From the NCBI GenBank assembly GCA_038049695.1, contig CP142460.1:37234001-37298000 (forward strand): 64,000 bases of DNA. The letters are read 5' to 3'. This DNA is from Cinnamomum chago. Taxonomy: Eukaryota; Streptophyta; Magnoliopsida; Laurales; Lauraceae. Positions 46,016-58,000 of this stretch are shown here, piece after piece. Position 1 is the first letter of the stretch, and every line of letters begins with the position of its first letter. Position numbers and translations under genes: made by a program. The notes below the pieces were generated by a model. The model was not told where the DNA came from and ran no database searches. It saw only the letters and a program-made list of their open reading frames with translations.

Positions 46016-47450
46016 TTGAAGGCTGGCAGACTTTTGAGAAGTGGGTGTGAAGCTTATTTAGTGTTTATCACGGAGGATAAACAGTCCCAAGGGATGGAGG
46101 AGATCCCAATTGTTTGGGAGTTCCCGGATGTTTTTCCGGAGGAGATTCCAGGTTTGCCACCCATGAGAGAGATTGATTTCACCATTGAGTTGCTACCAGG
46201 GACTGCTCCGATATCTATTGCACCTTATAGAATGGCTCCAGCAGAGTTGGGAGAGTTAAAGACTCAGTTACAAGAATTGTTGGACAAAGGTTTTGTGAGA
46301 CCGAGTGTTTCACCATGGGGAGCTCCAGTTTTGTTTGTTAAGAAGAAGGATGGTTCGATGAGAATGTGTATAGATTACAGAAGATTGAACCAAGTGACCA
46401 TCAAGAACAAGTACCCATTGCCAAGAATAGATGAATTGTTTGATCAATTGCAAGGTGCATCATACTTTTCGAAGATTGACTTGAGATCCGGTTACCATCA
46501 ACTGAGAGTTAGAGAAGCAGATGTGTTGAAAAAGCTTTCCGTACAAGATATGGCCACTATGAGTTCCTAGTGATGCCATTTGGATTGACAAATGCACCGG
46601 CAGTGTTCATGGCTTTGATGAACAAGATATTTGCAGAGTATCTAGATCAGTTTGTTCTAGTATTCATAGATGACATTTTGGTGTACTCCAAGACCAAGGA
46701 AGAGCATGTAGAGCACTTGAGGATAGCATTGCAACTCTTGAGAGAGAACTAGTTGTATGCGAAGCTTAACAAGTGTGCATTTTGGCTAGACCAAGTAGCA
46801 TTCTTGGGGCACATTATCTTCAAAGAAGGATTATCAGTGGATCCGTCCAAGATTGAAGCAGTTATGAGTTGGGAAAGACCGAAGAATGCAACGGAGATCA
46901 GAAGTTTTCTGGGTTTGGCAAGCTATTACAGGAGGTTTGTGCAGGGATTTTCGTCGATTGCGTCACCATTGACAAAGTTGACAAGGAAGAATGCACCATA
47001 TTTGTGGACAGACCAGTGTGAAGAGAGTTTCCAAGAGCTAAATAAGAGATTGACTACAGCACCAGTCCTTACTTTGCCATCCGGAAGCGGCGGTTTCACC
47101 ATTTTTACCGATGCCTCAAATGTTGGACTTGGTTGTGTGTTGATGCAAGAAGGAAAAGTGATTGCTTATGGATCTCGACAGTTGAAAGACCACGAGAAGA
47201 ACTATGCCACCCATGATCTGGAGTTAGCAGCGGTTGTGTTCGCGTTGAAAATGTGGAGACATTATCTCTATGGAGAGCAGTTCGAAGTCCACTCCGACCA
47301 CCGCAGCTTACAATATCTGTTTTCACAGAAGGATTTGAACATGAGGCAGAGAAGATGGATGGAATATATCAAGGACTATGATTTTCCAATCAAGTACCAC
47401 CCGGGGAAAGCTAATGTAGTTGCCGATGCCTTGAGCAGAAAATCAGTGGG
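46016..47450 (+). pseudogene. Gypsy reverse transcriptase and RNase H
   Basis: [31 protein letters not shown], frame change near 46530, then [12 protein letters not shown] and the catalytic [10 protein letters not shown] (about 46666). A TAG at 46750 replaces a CAG. FLGHIIF follows, then RNase H with its acidic residues in [20 protein letters not shown] and [10 protein letters not shown], ending VADALSRKS near 47440. All catalytic residues survive; two lesions break the frame. Confidence 0.93.
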
Positions 47451-48949
47451 CTTGGCTAACCTTAGTGGCACTTGTATTTTTGAGCAGTTTGAAGAATTGA
47501 GTATAGACCTACAGCCACTAAGGAAGGGTGTACTATTAGCTAACATGTCAGTGTCAGAACCTTCTTTCATTCAGAAGATCAAGGATAGTCAGTTGCAAGA
47601 TCCAGAGTTGGCCAAGATTTCTGAGCATATAGCAGAACGTCCTGACTTTCGTATTGTTGATGGAGTCTTGTACTACCGTGACCGTCTGTGTGTGCCTTAC
47701 ATCGAAGAATTGAGAAATGATATCATGGCCGAAGCTCCATGCATCCCGGCAGCACAAAGATGTATCAAACTTGAGGGGCAGATTTTGGTGGAACAATATG
47801 AAGAGGGAGATTGCAGCGTTTGTCTCCCGTTGCATGACCTGTCAGTTGATTAAGGCAGAGCATCAGAGGCCTCCAGGGTTGTTACTACCATTAGAGATCC
47901 CGGAATGGAAATGGGAGCACATTACCATGGACTTTATTTCGGGATTACCGAGGACTAGCAGAGGCAACGATGCGATATGGGTCATTGTGGACCGTCTCAC
48001 CAAGTCAGCGCATTTCCTTACTATGAAGACAGGGAAGAATATGCACATGCTACCTTTGGCAGAGTTGTTTGTCAACGAGATTGTCAGTCGTCATGGGCAG
48101 CCAGTTTCTATCACTTCCGACAGAGACAGCAGATTCGTCTCGAGGTTCTGGAAGACATTGCATGAGTCTATGGGTACGAGATTACAGTTCAGCACAGCGT
48201 ATCACCCTCAGACAGATGGCCAGTCAGAGAGAACGATTCAGACTCTTGAAGATATGCTCTGTGCTTGTGTGTTAGATTTCAAGACTCAATGGGATGAGAC
48301 TCTACCGTTGTGTGAGTTTGCTTACAACAACAGTTACCATTCGAGCATTGGGATGGCTCCTTTTGAGGCATTGTATGGCAGAAGGTGTAGGACACCTGTA
48401 TGTTGGGAAGAAGTCGGCACTCGCAGTTTCCATGGACCGACTATCGTTAGTGAGACCAGCGACAAGATCAAGTTGATTCAAGAACGTCTGAAAGTGTCCA
48501 GGAGTAGGCAGAAGAGCTATGCAGATTCCCACCACAGAGATTTGCAGTTCAAGGAAAGAGATAAGGTTTTCTTGAAAGTGTCACCTACAAGGGGAACATT
48601 GAGATTTGGACAGAAGGGCAAGCTATCACGGAGATACATTGGACCCTATGACATTGTGAGCAAGATCGGTGATGTGGCTTACAGATTAGCCTTACCACCT
48701 GAGCTATCCGGCGTACACAACGTCTTCATGTGTCCATGCTGAAGAAGTATGTCCATGATCCATCCCATGTGCTCCGGCATGAGCCATTGGAGATCAGACA
48801 GGATGCTACCTATGTTGAGAAGCCCGTTCAGATCATCGATACGAAAGAACAAGAGTTGAGGACACGGACTATTCAGTGGGTAAAGGTACTGTGGGAGAAT
48901 CATGGACCGGAAGAGGCAACGTGGGAATTACGAGATCAAGTGCAGAAGA
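47451..48949 (+). pseudogene. Gypsy integrase with chromodomain-like C-terminus
   Basis: A spacer leads to the zinc domain, damaged by a short deletion near 47732 that removes the HH pair, with CMTCQ kept. The core has all three acids: TMDFISGLP, TSDRDSRF and GQSERTIQTLED (47927-48255). The GKLSRRYIGPYDI module is at about 48625. A 1-base loss near 48728 changes frame. The C-terminal segment QWVKVLWENHGPEEATWEL resembles the degenerate chromodomain that targets chromoviruses to heterochromatin. The frame runs into a solo LTR at 48950 and finishes at 52196-52262. Confidence 0.92.
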
Positions 48950-51900
48950 TGTAAGACCCCGACCCGAGTGAACCCGATTAGTGCTAATTAAGTTGCGTGT
49001 TAGTGCTAAGCTTGATTAGTGATTTCTGGTTCATTTGGGTTTGGATTAGCTTTGATTATGGTTTCGGGCTAATTCGATTGTCTTGATTTGCTTTGGTAGC
49101 TTGTGGGGCCCTTTGGGGGTTCCCTTTTCGGCTTTGTATTTTCTCGAGGAATTTCCCGATTTATTGTGGATTATGTTTTTGGCCCGTTGCATGCATCTTG
49201 TAGATCTCAACAACTTTCATATTAATCCCGTATTCATTCGAGATCTCAAAACCCGATTTTCATAGCCTAGAATGCAAAACAGTCATTGCACACCAAGTCT
49301 GTACCCAAAACTCGATATCCCCAAAACCCGCGAAACATGTACTTTTTGGAAACTAGATATTTCGACGATCATTTCTTCCTTCTTCGTCGAACCCATCCGA
49401 GGTCCCGAAGTAGATGATTTCAGCTAATATAGTTCCTTAAGTTGTGGGACCCAAGCTCCCTTTGTTAACAAAAGAGAACCCATCTCTTCTTTCTCATTCA
49501 CTCTCCATTCTTGTTCCAGCACAACTGAGCCTAGGGTTTGCTCTTGTGCTTTTCTTCTTCTTCTTCTTGTTTCTTCATCCCCAAGCCACACCTAGGGCTC
49601 ATCAATCAAACATTGGAGATCACCAATCACTCCCTCATCTCTCAAGCTTTCCATTGGTACCATTTGTGAGGAGAACCCTCCATTCCAAGACCTTCATTGA
49701 GCTTACCATTGCCATTAGAGGACCTTCAAGGTAAGTAATCATTCTCATCTTCTAGATTTGTTGTCTCCTAGGCCATGAGGTACTACATTTGCATTATTGT
49801 TGGTTTGTTCATTGTCATTCCTTGTGTAACCCATTTTAGGGTTGTTTTGGGGATTGTTGATTTGTAGCTTGGCTTTGAGCAATAGAGGTGATAAAAGGCT
49901 TGATTTCAACTAGCTTGGACTAGAGGCAAGTGAATGTTTGGATGTTTTTAAGTTTCAAATGGTTTGGTGAAGTATTTATGATTTCCATACTTTCATTTAA
50001 TGAGGTTTGTTTGAAATAAATGCTCATAACGTATCTTGATAGTCCCATTCTATGTTTTGTAAACATGTTGGTAGGGCATTTATTGTCCTTGTGATAGCTT
50101 AGATGAATGTTTGTGAAATGGTTTACTTCTTTTTTTTTCTTTGCATTGGACTTGACATGGAAGAAGTGATGGAGGGCACTCATAATGGGGATTTGGAGAA
50201 GTGTAAAGAGGTGCATTGGGGGAGCTATTAGCTCATTGTTAATTTAAGGACTTGGTGGATGTGAGGAAGATGGTTTTGGGGAGGAAAATGACCCAAAACT
50301 GAACACAGTGAGCAATTCCGCAACTGGCGGTCAGCTCACGGTTAGCTAGCGGCTAACCGCCGAATGCATCGGCGGCTAACCGCCAGCCAACCGCCATTCA
50401 CGGTGACTTTTCTAGAGAGCTCCATTTTCCCCCTTCAAATACGATCAGACTCAGGGTTAGCCAGCGGCTAACCGCCGAACACATCGGCGGCTAACCGCTA
50501 GCCAACCGCCCGCTCTCGGTTACCTTTCCAGAGAGCATCAGATATCCCACTTGAAACTCGGTCAGCTCCACGGTTACCCAGCGGCTAACCGCCGAATGCA
50601 TCGGCGGCTAACCGCCAGGTAACCGCATTTGACGGTCAACTTTCCAGTAAGCTGCATTTCTGCAGCTTAGCCGCGGTCAGCTGCACGGTCAGCCAGCGGC
50701 TAGCCGCCTGCCCAACGACGGCTAACCGCTAGGTGACCGCCAGGTGACCGAAATTCCCCAGATTTCGAAAAGCTCCCCGCTCGAACGTTGAGCTTTGTCA
50801 ATCGAAGGGGATTCACTAGGCATTGCTTGATGCCATCCGAGAAAGAAACCACATCACAAATATGTCATTCGAAATTTTGAAAAAAAATCGTAGGAGTGCA
50901 TAAGGAGCCCGGAATGTCTCAAAACTCAAAGAGTACCAAGTAAGGGCTATAATAGACATACGGGACCCCTATTCACTTAATTGGATTTCTAAATTGATAT
51001 TTTACCCGAATTTCATTATAGTGTATTGTTTCACCTCATTCCTAGGAATTTCATCGCATGACTTGTTTTCTCGAAAGCTTTGGAGCTACAATAGTAACAG
51101 TGAATTGCCCCGAAATGTATTGCCCGATATGGAAAGACAGTGTGCCCTTGAGCACCCCCGTTTTACCGTTTATTTACTGTACTTGGATACTTGATATGCC
51201 TCGATTGGTTTTATCCTATGAGTCGGCATCACTAAGCTTGGATACCTTGTCAGTCTGATCCACTGACTTGGAAATCCCTCTCCCGTCCCGCCAGCTGCAG
51301 TTTGGATCCTGATACCCGGTCATTACCGTGGTCCCGTCCCGATACCCGGTTCGCTACCGTGGTCCCGTTCCCGTATATTTATATTGTATATATGTTTACG
51401 TTGCTTCTCCTCACTTTGTGTGACTGAGATCAACGTCCCGTGATACTGTTGTCACTTTAGTGACAGAGGACTTAGCTTTATGTGATTGCCACCTTGTTAG
51501 TTCCCGAATCCTTGGATACATGATATGTTTTATATTGTTTACTTGTTCATCGCAAATGATTTATCTATTTTATGAGAGTTCTTGCTTAACTCAGATTTAT
51601 ACGCTTTGCCAGAGATTTTCTTGTATTAGATATTGTTGTATCCTTGCTTTCTCTTGCCAGACCGTCGTGTCTGACCCTTTACTTTGGTACTCAGGTCCCG
51701 TTGTCGGCTTCCTTGAGGAGGAGCCGGAGGAGGCGGTAGGCGCGCTGCAACCTCTAGTCGAGTGGCGTGCTGACGATGTCATGTAGACATCAGATTGCTT
51801 TGAGAAGCGTAACATTTTGAGGGGAACTATTTAACCATTCTTTTGGGTTGTTGTTTTGTGTACATTGGCCTTTGTTGGCCTCTATTTTTGGGAATGTAAT

Positions 51901-52195
51901 TAAATGATATTTTGTCTAACTTTAACAACCATTGGGAAACATGCTATAAATCATTGCTCATTCTGATACAGTATTTTAGTCTGGTGTTATTGTTTTTATG
52001 ACCAAGGATGGTTTCACTATTTGATTTGCTACATGCTTCCGCATTTAACAGAAATATTCAATTATGGTTATGATATCCTCACCGCGGACACCTGTGGGAA
52101 ATTAAATAAATCATATGGTATTATTAAGCAGTTGTGGATCATCCTAACATCAATATTAGTCCCGATCCCGGATCTCTCGGTCCGGGGTCGCGACA
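48950..52195 (+). mobile_element. Solo LTR nested in Tekay pol
   Basis: 3246 bp, TGTAAGACCCC... to ...GGTCGCGACA, flanked by exact TSD GAAGA (48945-48949, 52196-52200). The pol frame continues across the TSD. It belongs to the GGCTAACCGCC-repeat subfamily, distinct from the host element's own LTRs, so it came from a relative rather than from the same element. Contains a consensus splice-donor-like AAG|GTAAGT at 49731. Confidence 0.96.
50320..50760 (+). repeat. ~115-bp tandem repeats with GCGGCTAACCGCC palindromes
   Basis: Four units starting near 50340, 50455, 50573 and 50687. Each holds (A)GCGGCTAACCGCCG, a short CATCGGCGGCTAACCGCC element and a CTTTTCCAGAGAGC-like spacer. GGCGGYTARCCGCC reads almost the same on both strands. 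The reverse solo LTR has about three units at 21178-21520. Confidence 0.85.
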
Positions 52196-52273
52196 GAAGA
52201 AGTACCCACATCTTCTACCAGAGGTGAGTCTTATGTTTCATTTGGAGGACCAAATGCCCTAAGGGGTGGAGGA
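52196..52273 (+). pseudogene. End of Tekay pol and polypurine tract
   Basis: The last ~20 codons of pol, beginning with KYPHLLPE after the TSD, stop at TAA 52260-52262. The stop overlaps the polypurine tract AAGGGGTGGAGGA (52261-52273), which directly abuts the 3' LTR. Confidence 0.88.
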
Positions 52274-55200
52274 TGTAAGACCCCGACCCGAGTGAACCCG
52301 ATTAGTATTAATTAAGTTGCGTGTTAGTTCTAAGCTTGATTAGTGATTTTGGCTAAGTTGGATTTGGAATAGCTTTTGATATAGTTCTGGGGAGTTTTGG
52401 TTGTCTTGTGATTAGTGGGAACCTTTTTGGGGTTTTCCTTTTTATGGCATGGCATGTGCTCGAGGATTCATCGGAGATTTTTGCATTCATGGTTTTAATC
52501 CCGTTTTATTGGTATTGTTATTCCCTACAACTTTCATGTTGATCCCGTTTTTATTTGAGATCCCGAAACCCGATTTCGTAGCCTTGAGGGCAAAACAGTC
52601 ATTGCACACGCAATCTGTACCCCAAACTTGATATTCCCGAAACCCGTGAAACATATACTTTTTGGAAACTAGATATTTCGACGATCATTTCTTCCTTCTT
52701 CGTCAAATTCATCCGAGATCCCGAAAGAGATGATTTCAGCCATCCAAGTTCCTTTAGTAGTGGGACCCAATTCATTTGTTAACAAAGGGGGGGAAACCAC
52801 TATCCTATTCATTTCATTCTTCTTGTTCCAGCACAACTATTGAACCTAGGGTTTTTCTTGCAACTTCTTCTTCTTCTTCTTGCTTCTCCATCTCCAACCC
52901 ACACCAAGATTTGCATCAACTAAGAAATGGAACTCACCACCTTCTTCCTCATCTAGCAAGCTTCATTTTGATACCTTTTGTAGAGGAATCCATCAACCTA
53001 GAGACCTCCCTTGAGCTAGCTCTCTTCATTTGAAGGTCATCCAAGTAAGTAACCCTCCCCATCTCCTAGATTGGTGTTCCTCTAGCTCTTGGTAAGCACC
53101 ATTTGCATTATTGAAAGTTCTATCCTTTTCATTCTTTGTTTGACCCATTTTAGGGTTCGTTTTGGGGATTTTTTATTGTAGCTTGGAAGTGAGCTTAAGA
53201 AGTGTTTAGAGGCTTGATTTTTGGCTAGCTTGGACCTAAGGCAAGTGAATGATTGGGGTGTTTTTGGGTTTTACATGGTTTGGTGAAACATTAATGATCT
53301 TCTCATGTTTTTATTGATTTTCATTGTTGAAATAAATGTTCTTGATGGAGTATTAAAGGATGCATTTATGGTCATAAAGATATGTTAGCTCATAGCATTT
53401 AATTCTTCTTGTTTGGTTCCAAATGTATCTTATGTGAAATGGTGTCCATCTTCTTCCCTTCTTATATTGAATGTGTTATTGATGGAGGAGAGAATGGGAT
53501 GAATGTGATGAAAGGATTTGATGTAGTTTGATTGAAGTATTAGGCTCCTCATTTGATGTAGAAAAGGGGCTAAAAGGGACTTGTAGAAGGAAGGGATAGA
53601 GGGGTGCTGAACTGGTCCGGAATCAGTTCCTGGACAGTTCGTTCGAGCGACCATGACACTTCGCTCGAGCGACCTGTCCAGAAAAGGGTTCGGGGCATTC
53701 CAGTAGCTGGGTCGCTCGAGCGCACCCTTGGTCGCTCGAGCGGACATCCCAGAACTCATTCCAGAGAGTTGTTCGTTCGAACGCATTTAAATATTCGCTC
53801 GACCCAATGAGTTCGTTCGAGCGACCTCAACTTTGCTCGAGCGAACCCACCCAGACAGCCATTCCACAGAGCGACTCGCTCGAGCAAACTCTCCAGTCCG
53901 CTCGGCGAGGGGCCCCATTGGGCAAGGCTATGTTTGGGATGATGTTTAACTATTTCATTGTTTGGGTCTATTCTCTGGGAACCCCTCGATGGCAAGGAGA
54001 TTTGCTAAACAATGTATGAGGCCATTCGTGGAAAGAAACCATATCACAAAGATTTCATTCGAAGTTTTGAAACTTCAAGGTGCATAAGGAGCCCGGAATG
54101 TCTTCTAACTCGAGGAGTACCAAGTCTTCATTATAATCGACATACGGGACCCCTATACACTAAATAGATCTTGAAACCAGTGTCTTACCCGAAATTGTTA
54201 TAGTTCATTGTTTCACTTCATTCCAAGATTTATATTATATGATTTGTTTTCCCGAAGGCATGATAGTTACACTAGTAACATGGACTTGTCCCGAAGAGTA
54301 TTGCCCGACATGAAATGAAAGTTATGCATTTGAGTATTCTTGCCCCGTTCATTTATTTACTTGGACTTGATGTATTTCGCATATGTCTCGATTTGTTGTT
54401 TAACCTATGAGTCGGCATCACTAAGATTGGATACCTTGTCGGTTTGATCCACCGACTTGGAGATCCCTTTCCCGTCCCACCAGCTGCAGTTTGGATCCCG
54501 ATACCCGGTCTATTACCGTGGTCCTGTCCCGATACCCGGTTCGCTATCGTGGTCCTGTCTCGTATATTTATATTGTATATATGATTTGCGTTGAATCTCC
54601 TCACCTTGTGTGACTGAGATCAACGTCCCGTTATACTGTTGTCACTTTAGTGACAGAGGACTTAGCTTTATGTGATTGCCATCTTGTTAGTTCCCGATTC
54701 CTTGGATACTTTATGTGTTTTATCTTGTTTACTTGTTTTCTAGCAAATGATTTATCTACTTTATGAGAGTTCTTGTTTAAACAGATTTCTATGCTTTTCA
54801 AGATATTTTTTTTATTATATGCTGTTATATCTTTCACTCTCTTGTCAGACCATCGTGTCTGACCCATTTGCTTTGGTACTCAAGTCCCATTGCCGGCTAC
54901 CTTGAGGAGGAGCCGGAGGAGGCGGTAGGTGAGCCGCAACCTCTAGTCGAGTGACGTGCCGACGATGTCATGTAGACATCGGGTTGCTAAGAGAGGCGTA
55001 ACATTTTGAGGGGATCTATTTAACGATTCTTATGGATTACTATTTTGTTTATATTGGCCTTTGTTGGCCTCTAATTTTGGGGATTGTAACTAAATGATCT
55101 GTTGTTTAAAGTTTAACTAGTTTTGGGAAACATGCTATAGAACGTTGCTCATTCTGATACAGTTTTTGATACTTGATGTTAATGCTTCGATGACTAGAGA

Positions 55201-55411
55201 TAGTCTGACTATTTGATTTGCTACATGCTTCTACACTTAATAGGAATGTTCATTTATGGTTGTGATATCCTCACCGCGGACACCTGTGGGAAATTAAATA
55301 AGTGTATGTTATCATTTAAACAAATGTGATGGGGATCATCATCATCATCACCACTAATAATGTCCCGACTCCGGATCAGTTCCTTCGGAGGCGCGGTCCG
55401 GGCTCGCGACA
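52274..55411 (+). repeat. 3' LTR of Tekay-like element
   Basis: 3138 bp, same ends and landmarks as the 5' LTR, followed by TSD TAGTA at 55412. The palindrome array at 53636-53912 has one more unit than the 5' LTR. Donor-like GTAAGT at 53045. The end reads GGGCTCGCGACA (one base different from the GGGGTCGCGACA of other copies). Confidence 0.94.
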
Positions 55412-55416
55412 TAGTA

Positions 55417-55736
55417 TCCCCAAGGATTTGCCTCATGTATTTTAGAAACCGAAGATAATCGGGAGTCATTCATTATTTGGTATGAGATACCTAGATAATA
55501 ATGAATGAAGGGGATCATGGAAAGTTAGTCTTAATCCTAATTTTGACCAACTTTGATCCGCACCAATCTAGGTGGTATTCGCACTCCCCAAGGAGGCATA
55601 CCCCGAGGATTGGGATTCCGATGTATTCTGAATTTAGTGGTTATGAGGATTCCACATATATTTGGTAGAATACTAAACCCTAATGTCATTTAAATTCATT
55701 AATTGAATGTGTGGTTATGTGCTACAGTTTTTAAGC
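55417..55736 (+). other. Copia #2 leader, second part
   Basis: Continues the leader interrupted at 40990 and is colinear with 36258-36579 of copia #1. Contains no open frame of note and leads to the gag ATG at 55737. Confidence 0.88.
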
Positions 55737-56852
55737 ATGAATTCAAATACTTTCAATCCACTTATGACCATCCTCAACCAGAATAAGTTGATGGAATCCA
55801 ACTTTATAGACTGGAAAAGGACCCTGGATATTATCCTGACAGCTTCAGGATGCAGATATGTCCTTACCATACCCTCCCTTCTTGAGCCTGAGCTTCATGC
55901 ACCTCAGTATGAAAAGGACCTTTACACCGAATGGACAAAAGACAATGAGGTAGCCAGATGTTTTATACTGGCATCCATGTCTAGTGTTTTACAACACCAA
56001 CATCAATCCTATAAATCAGCATATGATATTATATCGAACTTAAAGGAGATGTTTGCGGACCAGGTTAGACCTGCTAGGCAAGCTGCTGTGAAGGTGCTGA
56101 TAAACACTAAGATGGCTGAGGGAACCCCAGTACAAAAACATTTGTTGAAAATGAGTCTCGCACTAAATGAGTTAGATGTACTGGGTGTTACGATTGATAA
56201 AGAATCGCAGATCGACATGATCCTTCAGTCACTACCGGATTCTTTCAATCATTTCGAGATCAATTATAATAAATTGGAAATGACCATAGCTGAGCTGTCT
56301 CGCCAGCTGGTAGTGACCGAGGAAATCATGAAGAAAAAGCAAAATTCCCTCATGACAGAAAAGTCATTTGCTAGGACCAAGCCGAAAGGCAAAGACCGAG
56401 ATAGCAAGAAGAAATCAGTCATCAAGGGTCCTAAGGTGGAGAATGGTTCTACTTGTAGTATGGCCAAGGCTAAGGGAACGGGAGTAAAAAGAAAGTGTTT
56501 CTATTGTGGTAAGACAGGACATTGGAAAAGGAATTGTCCAGAATATTTGTCTAAGAAGAAGACCTCAGGTATGATTGAGTCACTTATTTCTGAAGTTAAT
56601 TTTGCAACTGGTACTTCAGAATCTTGGTGTATGGACTCCATGGCAACTGATCACATATGTAATTCGTTGCAGGGGTTCAGGGAAACCAGGAGGTTCAGTG
56701 ACGGAGAAATCATTGTCAACCTAGGATCTGATGCTAAGGCAGAGGATGTTTCAGTGGGAGTAATTACATTATGTTTTACAAATGATAAATTGGTTTTGTC
56801 AGACACGTTATATGTACCGTCTTTACGGCAGAATTTAATTTTCAGTTTCTAG
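55737..56852 (+). CDS. Copia #2 gag, protease start
   Basis: Starts MNSNTFNPLMTILNQNKLM, 371 codons open. UBN2-type gag (FIDWKRTLDIIL, ARCFILASMSSVLQHQHQSY, NLKEMFADQ), then a basic linker and an intact zinc knuckle CFYCGKTGHWKRNC (about 56500). The protease motif follows, but reads DSMATDHICNS, with M in place of the catalytic-loop G, so the protease should be inactive. The frame ends at TAG 56850 after LRQNLIFSF, where a frame change leads to the integrase remnant. Confidence 0.88.
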   Translation: MNSNTFNPLMTILNQNKLMESNFIDWKRTLDIILTASGCRYVLTIPSLLEPELHAPQYEKDLYTEWTKDNEVARCFILASMSSVLQHQHQSYKSAYDIISNLKEMFADQVRPARQAAVKVLINTKMAEGTPVQKHLLKMSLALNELDVLGVTIDKESQIDMILQSLPDSFNHFEINYNKLEMTIAELSRQLVVTEEIMKKKQNSLMTEKSFARTKPKGKDRDSKKKSVIKGPKVENGSTCSMAKAKGTGVKRKCFYCGKTGHWKRNCPEYLSKKKTSGMIESLISEVNFATGTSESWCMDSMATDHICNSLQGFRETRRFSDGEIIVNLGSDAKAEDVSVGVITLCFTNDKLVLSDTLYVPSLRQNLIFSF

Positions 56853-56853
56853 T

Positions 56854-58000
56854 TTGGTGAATAAGAGTTACTCTATTACTCTTGGTACTGAAATTGTCAT
56901 AAAGAGATACGGTGCTATTATGTATTCTGACAAGGTAATCAATGGAATTCATTTGTTAATCCCACAATGTATGAGATACATGATACTGAAACAATTAATA
57001 GGCCATCATTTAAAGAGAAGGTCACCTTCATCTAATCCAACAAAACTTTGGCACTTGAGGCTAGGTCATATAAACCTAAATAGGATTGACAGGCTAATGA
57101 AAGATGGTATCTTGCCTTCATTGGTGGTAGAACCAATGCCTGTCTGCGAGTCCCGTCTGGAAGGTAAAAATGACCAAAAGGCCCTTTTTCATCAAAGGGC
57201 AATGCGGCCAAAGATTTGTTGGAATTAGTGTCTACTGATGCGTGTGGACCCATTAATGTCAGAGTAGTGGGAGGATATCTCTCCGTTGATTTTATGGGAT
57301 ACTTATCAAAAAATGGGATTTTATCCCAGTTGTCTGCTCCTGGTATGCCTCAACAGAACGGAGTAGCAGAAAGAAGGAACCAGACTCTTTTAGATATGAT
57401 CAGGTCTATACTAAGTTTTTTAGGATTACCTATATCCTTTTAGGGATACGCCTTAGATACTGTGATGTACATACTAAACCTCGTACCATCTAAGTCTATA
57501 CCTAAGACTCCCCGGGAGTTGTGGATCGGGCGAAAGCCTACTCTACAACATTTATACATTCGGGGTTGTCCGGCACATGTGCTAAAGGTTAAGACGGATC
57601 AGTTGGAAGCGAAGTCGGAAGTATGCACGTTTGTAGGATATCCTAAAGGAACTAAAGGTTGGTTATTCTATAATCCCAAAGAGCAGAAAGTGCTGGTGAG
57701 CACTAATGCAGTTTTTATGGAGGAAGATTATATGATAGACCGGAAACCTTTAGAAAAGGTGATCTTGGAAGAAATTCAAGAGCAAACAATTCCAAATCCT
57801 AGTATGACCGAACCTAAGGAAGAAGCGCCCTTACCTAACCCAGTAATTACACCAGTGCCTTGTCATAGTGGGAGCATAGTCAGGCCCCCTGGCAGGTTCT
57901 CTTTCTTGGGAGAGTCTTACGAGGCAGTCCCGGAAGAACCGGAACAAGGTCCCTGTACCTATGATGAAGAAATTAATGACAAAGATTCGGGACGTTGGTA
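56854..58000 (+). pseudogene. Copia #2 integrase remnant
   Basis: Pre-integrase zinc domain with LWHLRLGHINLNRI (57050), where a C of the CC pair is R. Frame change near 57150, then STDACGPINV. The core is deleted from about 57285: the frame jumps to SKNGI...SAPGMPQQNGVAERRNQTLLDM, losing the second catalytic acid region while keeping the E-containing end. TAG at 57441. The C-terminal part continues open from 57462 (GCPAHVLKVKTDQLEAKSEVC, FVGYPKGTKGW) to 58001. Cannot make a working integrase. Confidence 0.87.

Larger units (their letters stand above)
40991..55411 (+). mobile_element. Complete Tekay/Del-like Ty3/gypsy element
   Basis: 5' LTR 40991-44112, PBS, gag, protease, RT, RNase H, integrase with chromodomain-like end, PPT, 3' LTR 52274-55411, flanked by exact TSD TAGTA (40986-40990, 55412-55416). 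Long LTRs of 3.1 kb and the pol order fit the Tekay/Del chromovirus group. The uninterrupted target is visible in copia #1 at 36253. A solo LTR of the same family is inserted near the end of pol (48950-52195). Without that insert the element is about 11.2 kb. At least five stops and three or four frame changes inactivate pol. Confidence 0.95.

Noticed and set aside
48950..52195. This LTR as the 3' LTR of the Tekay element
   Set aside because: It is flanked by a GAAGA TSD, pol continues after it to a stop and PPT at 52273, and its repeat array is of the other subfamily.
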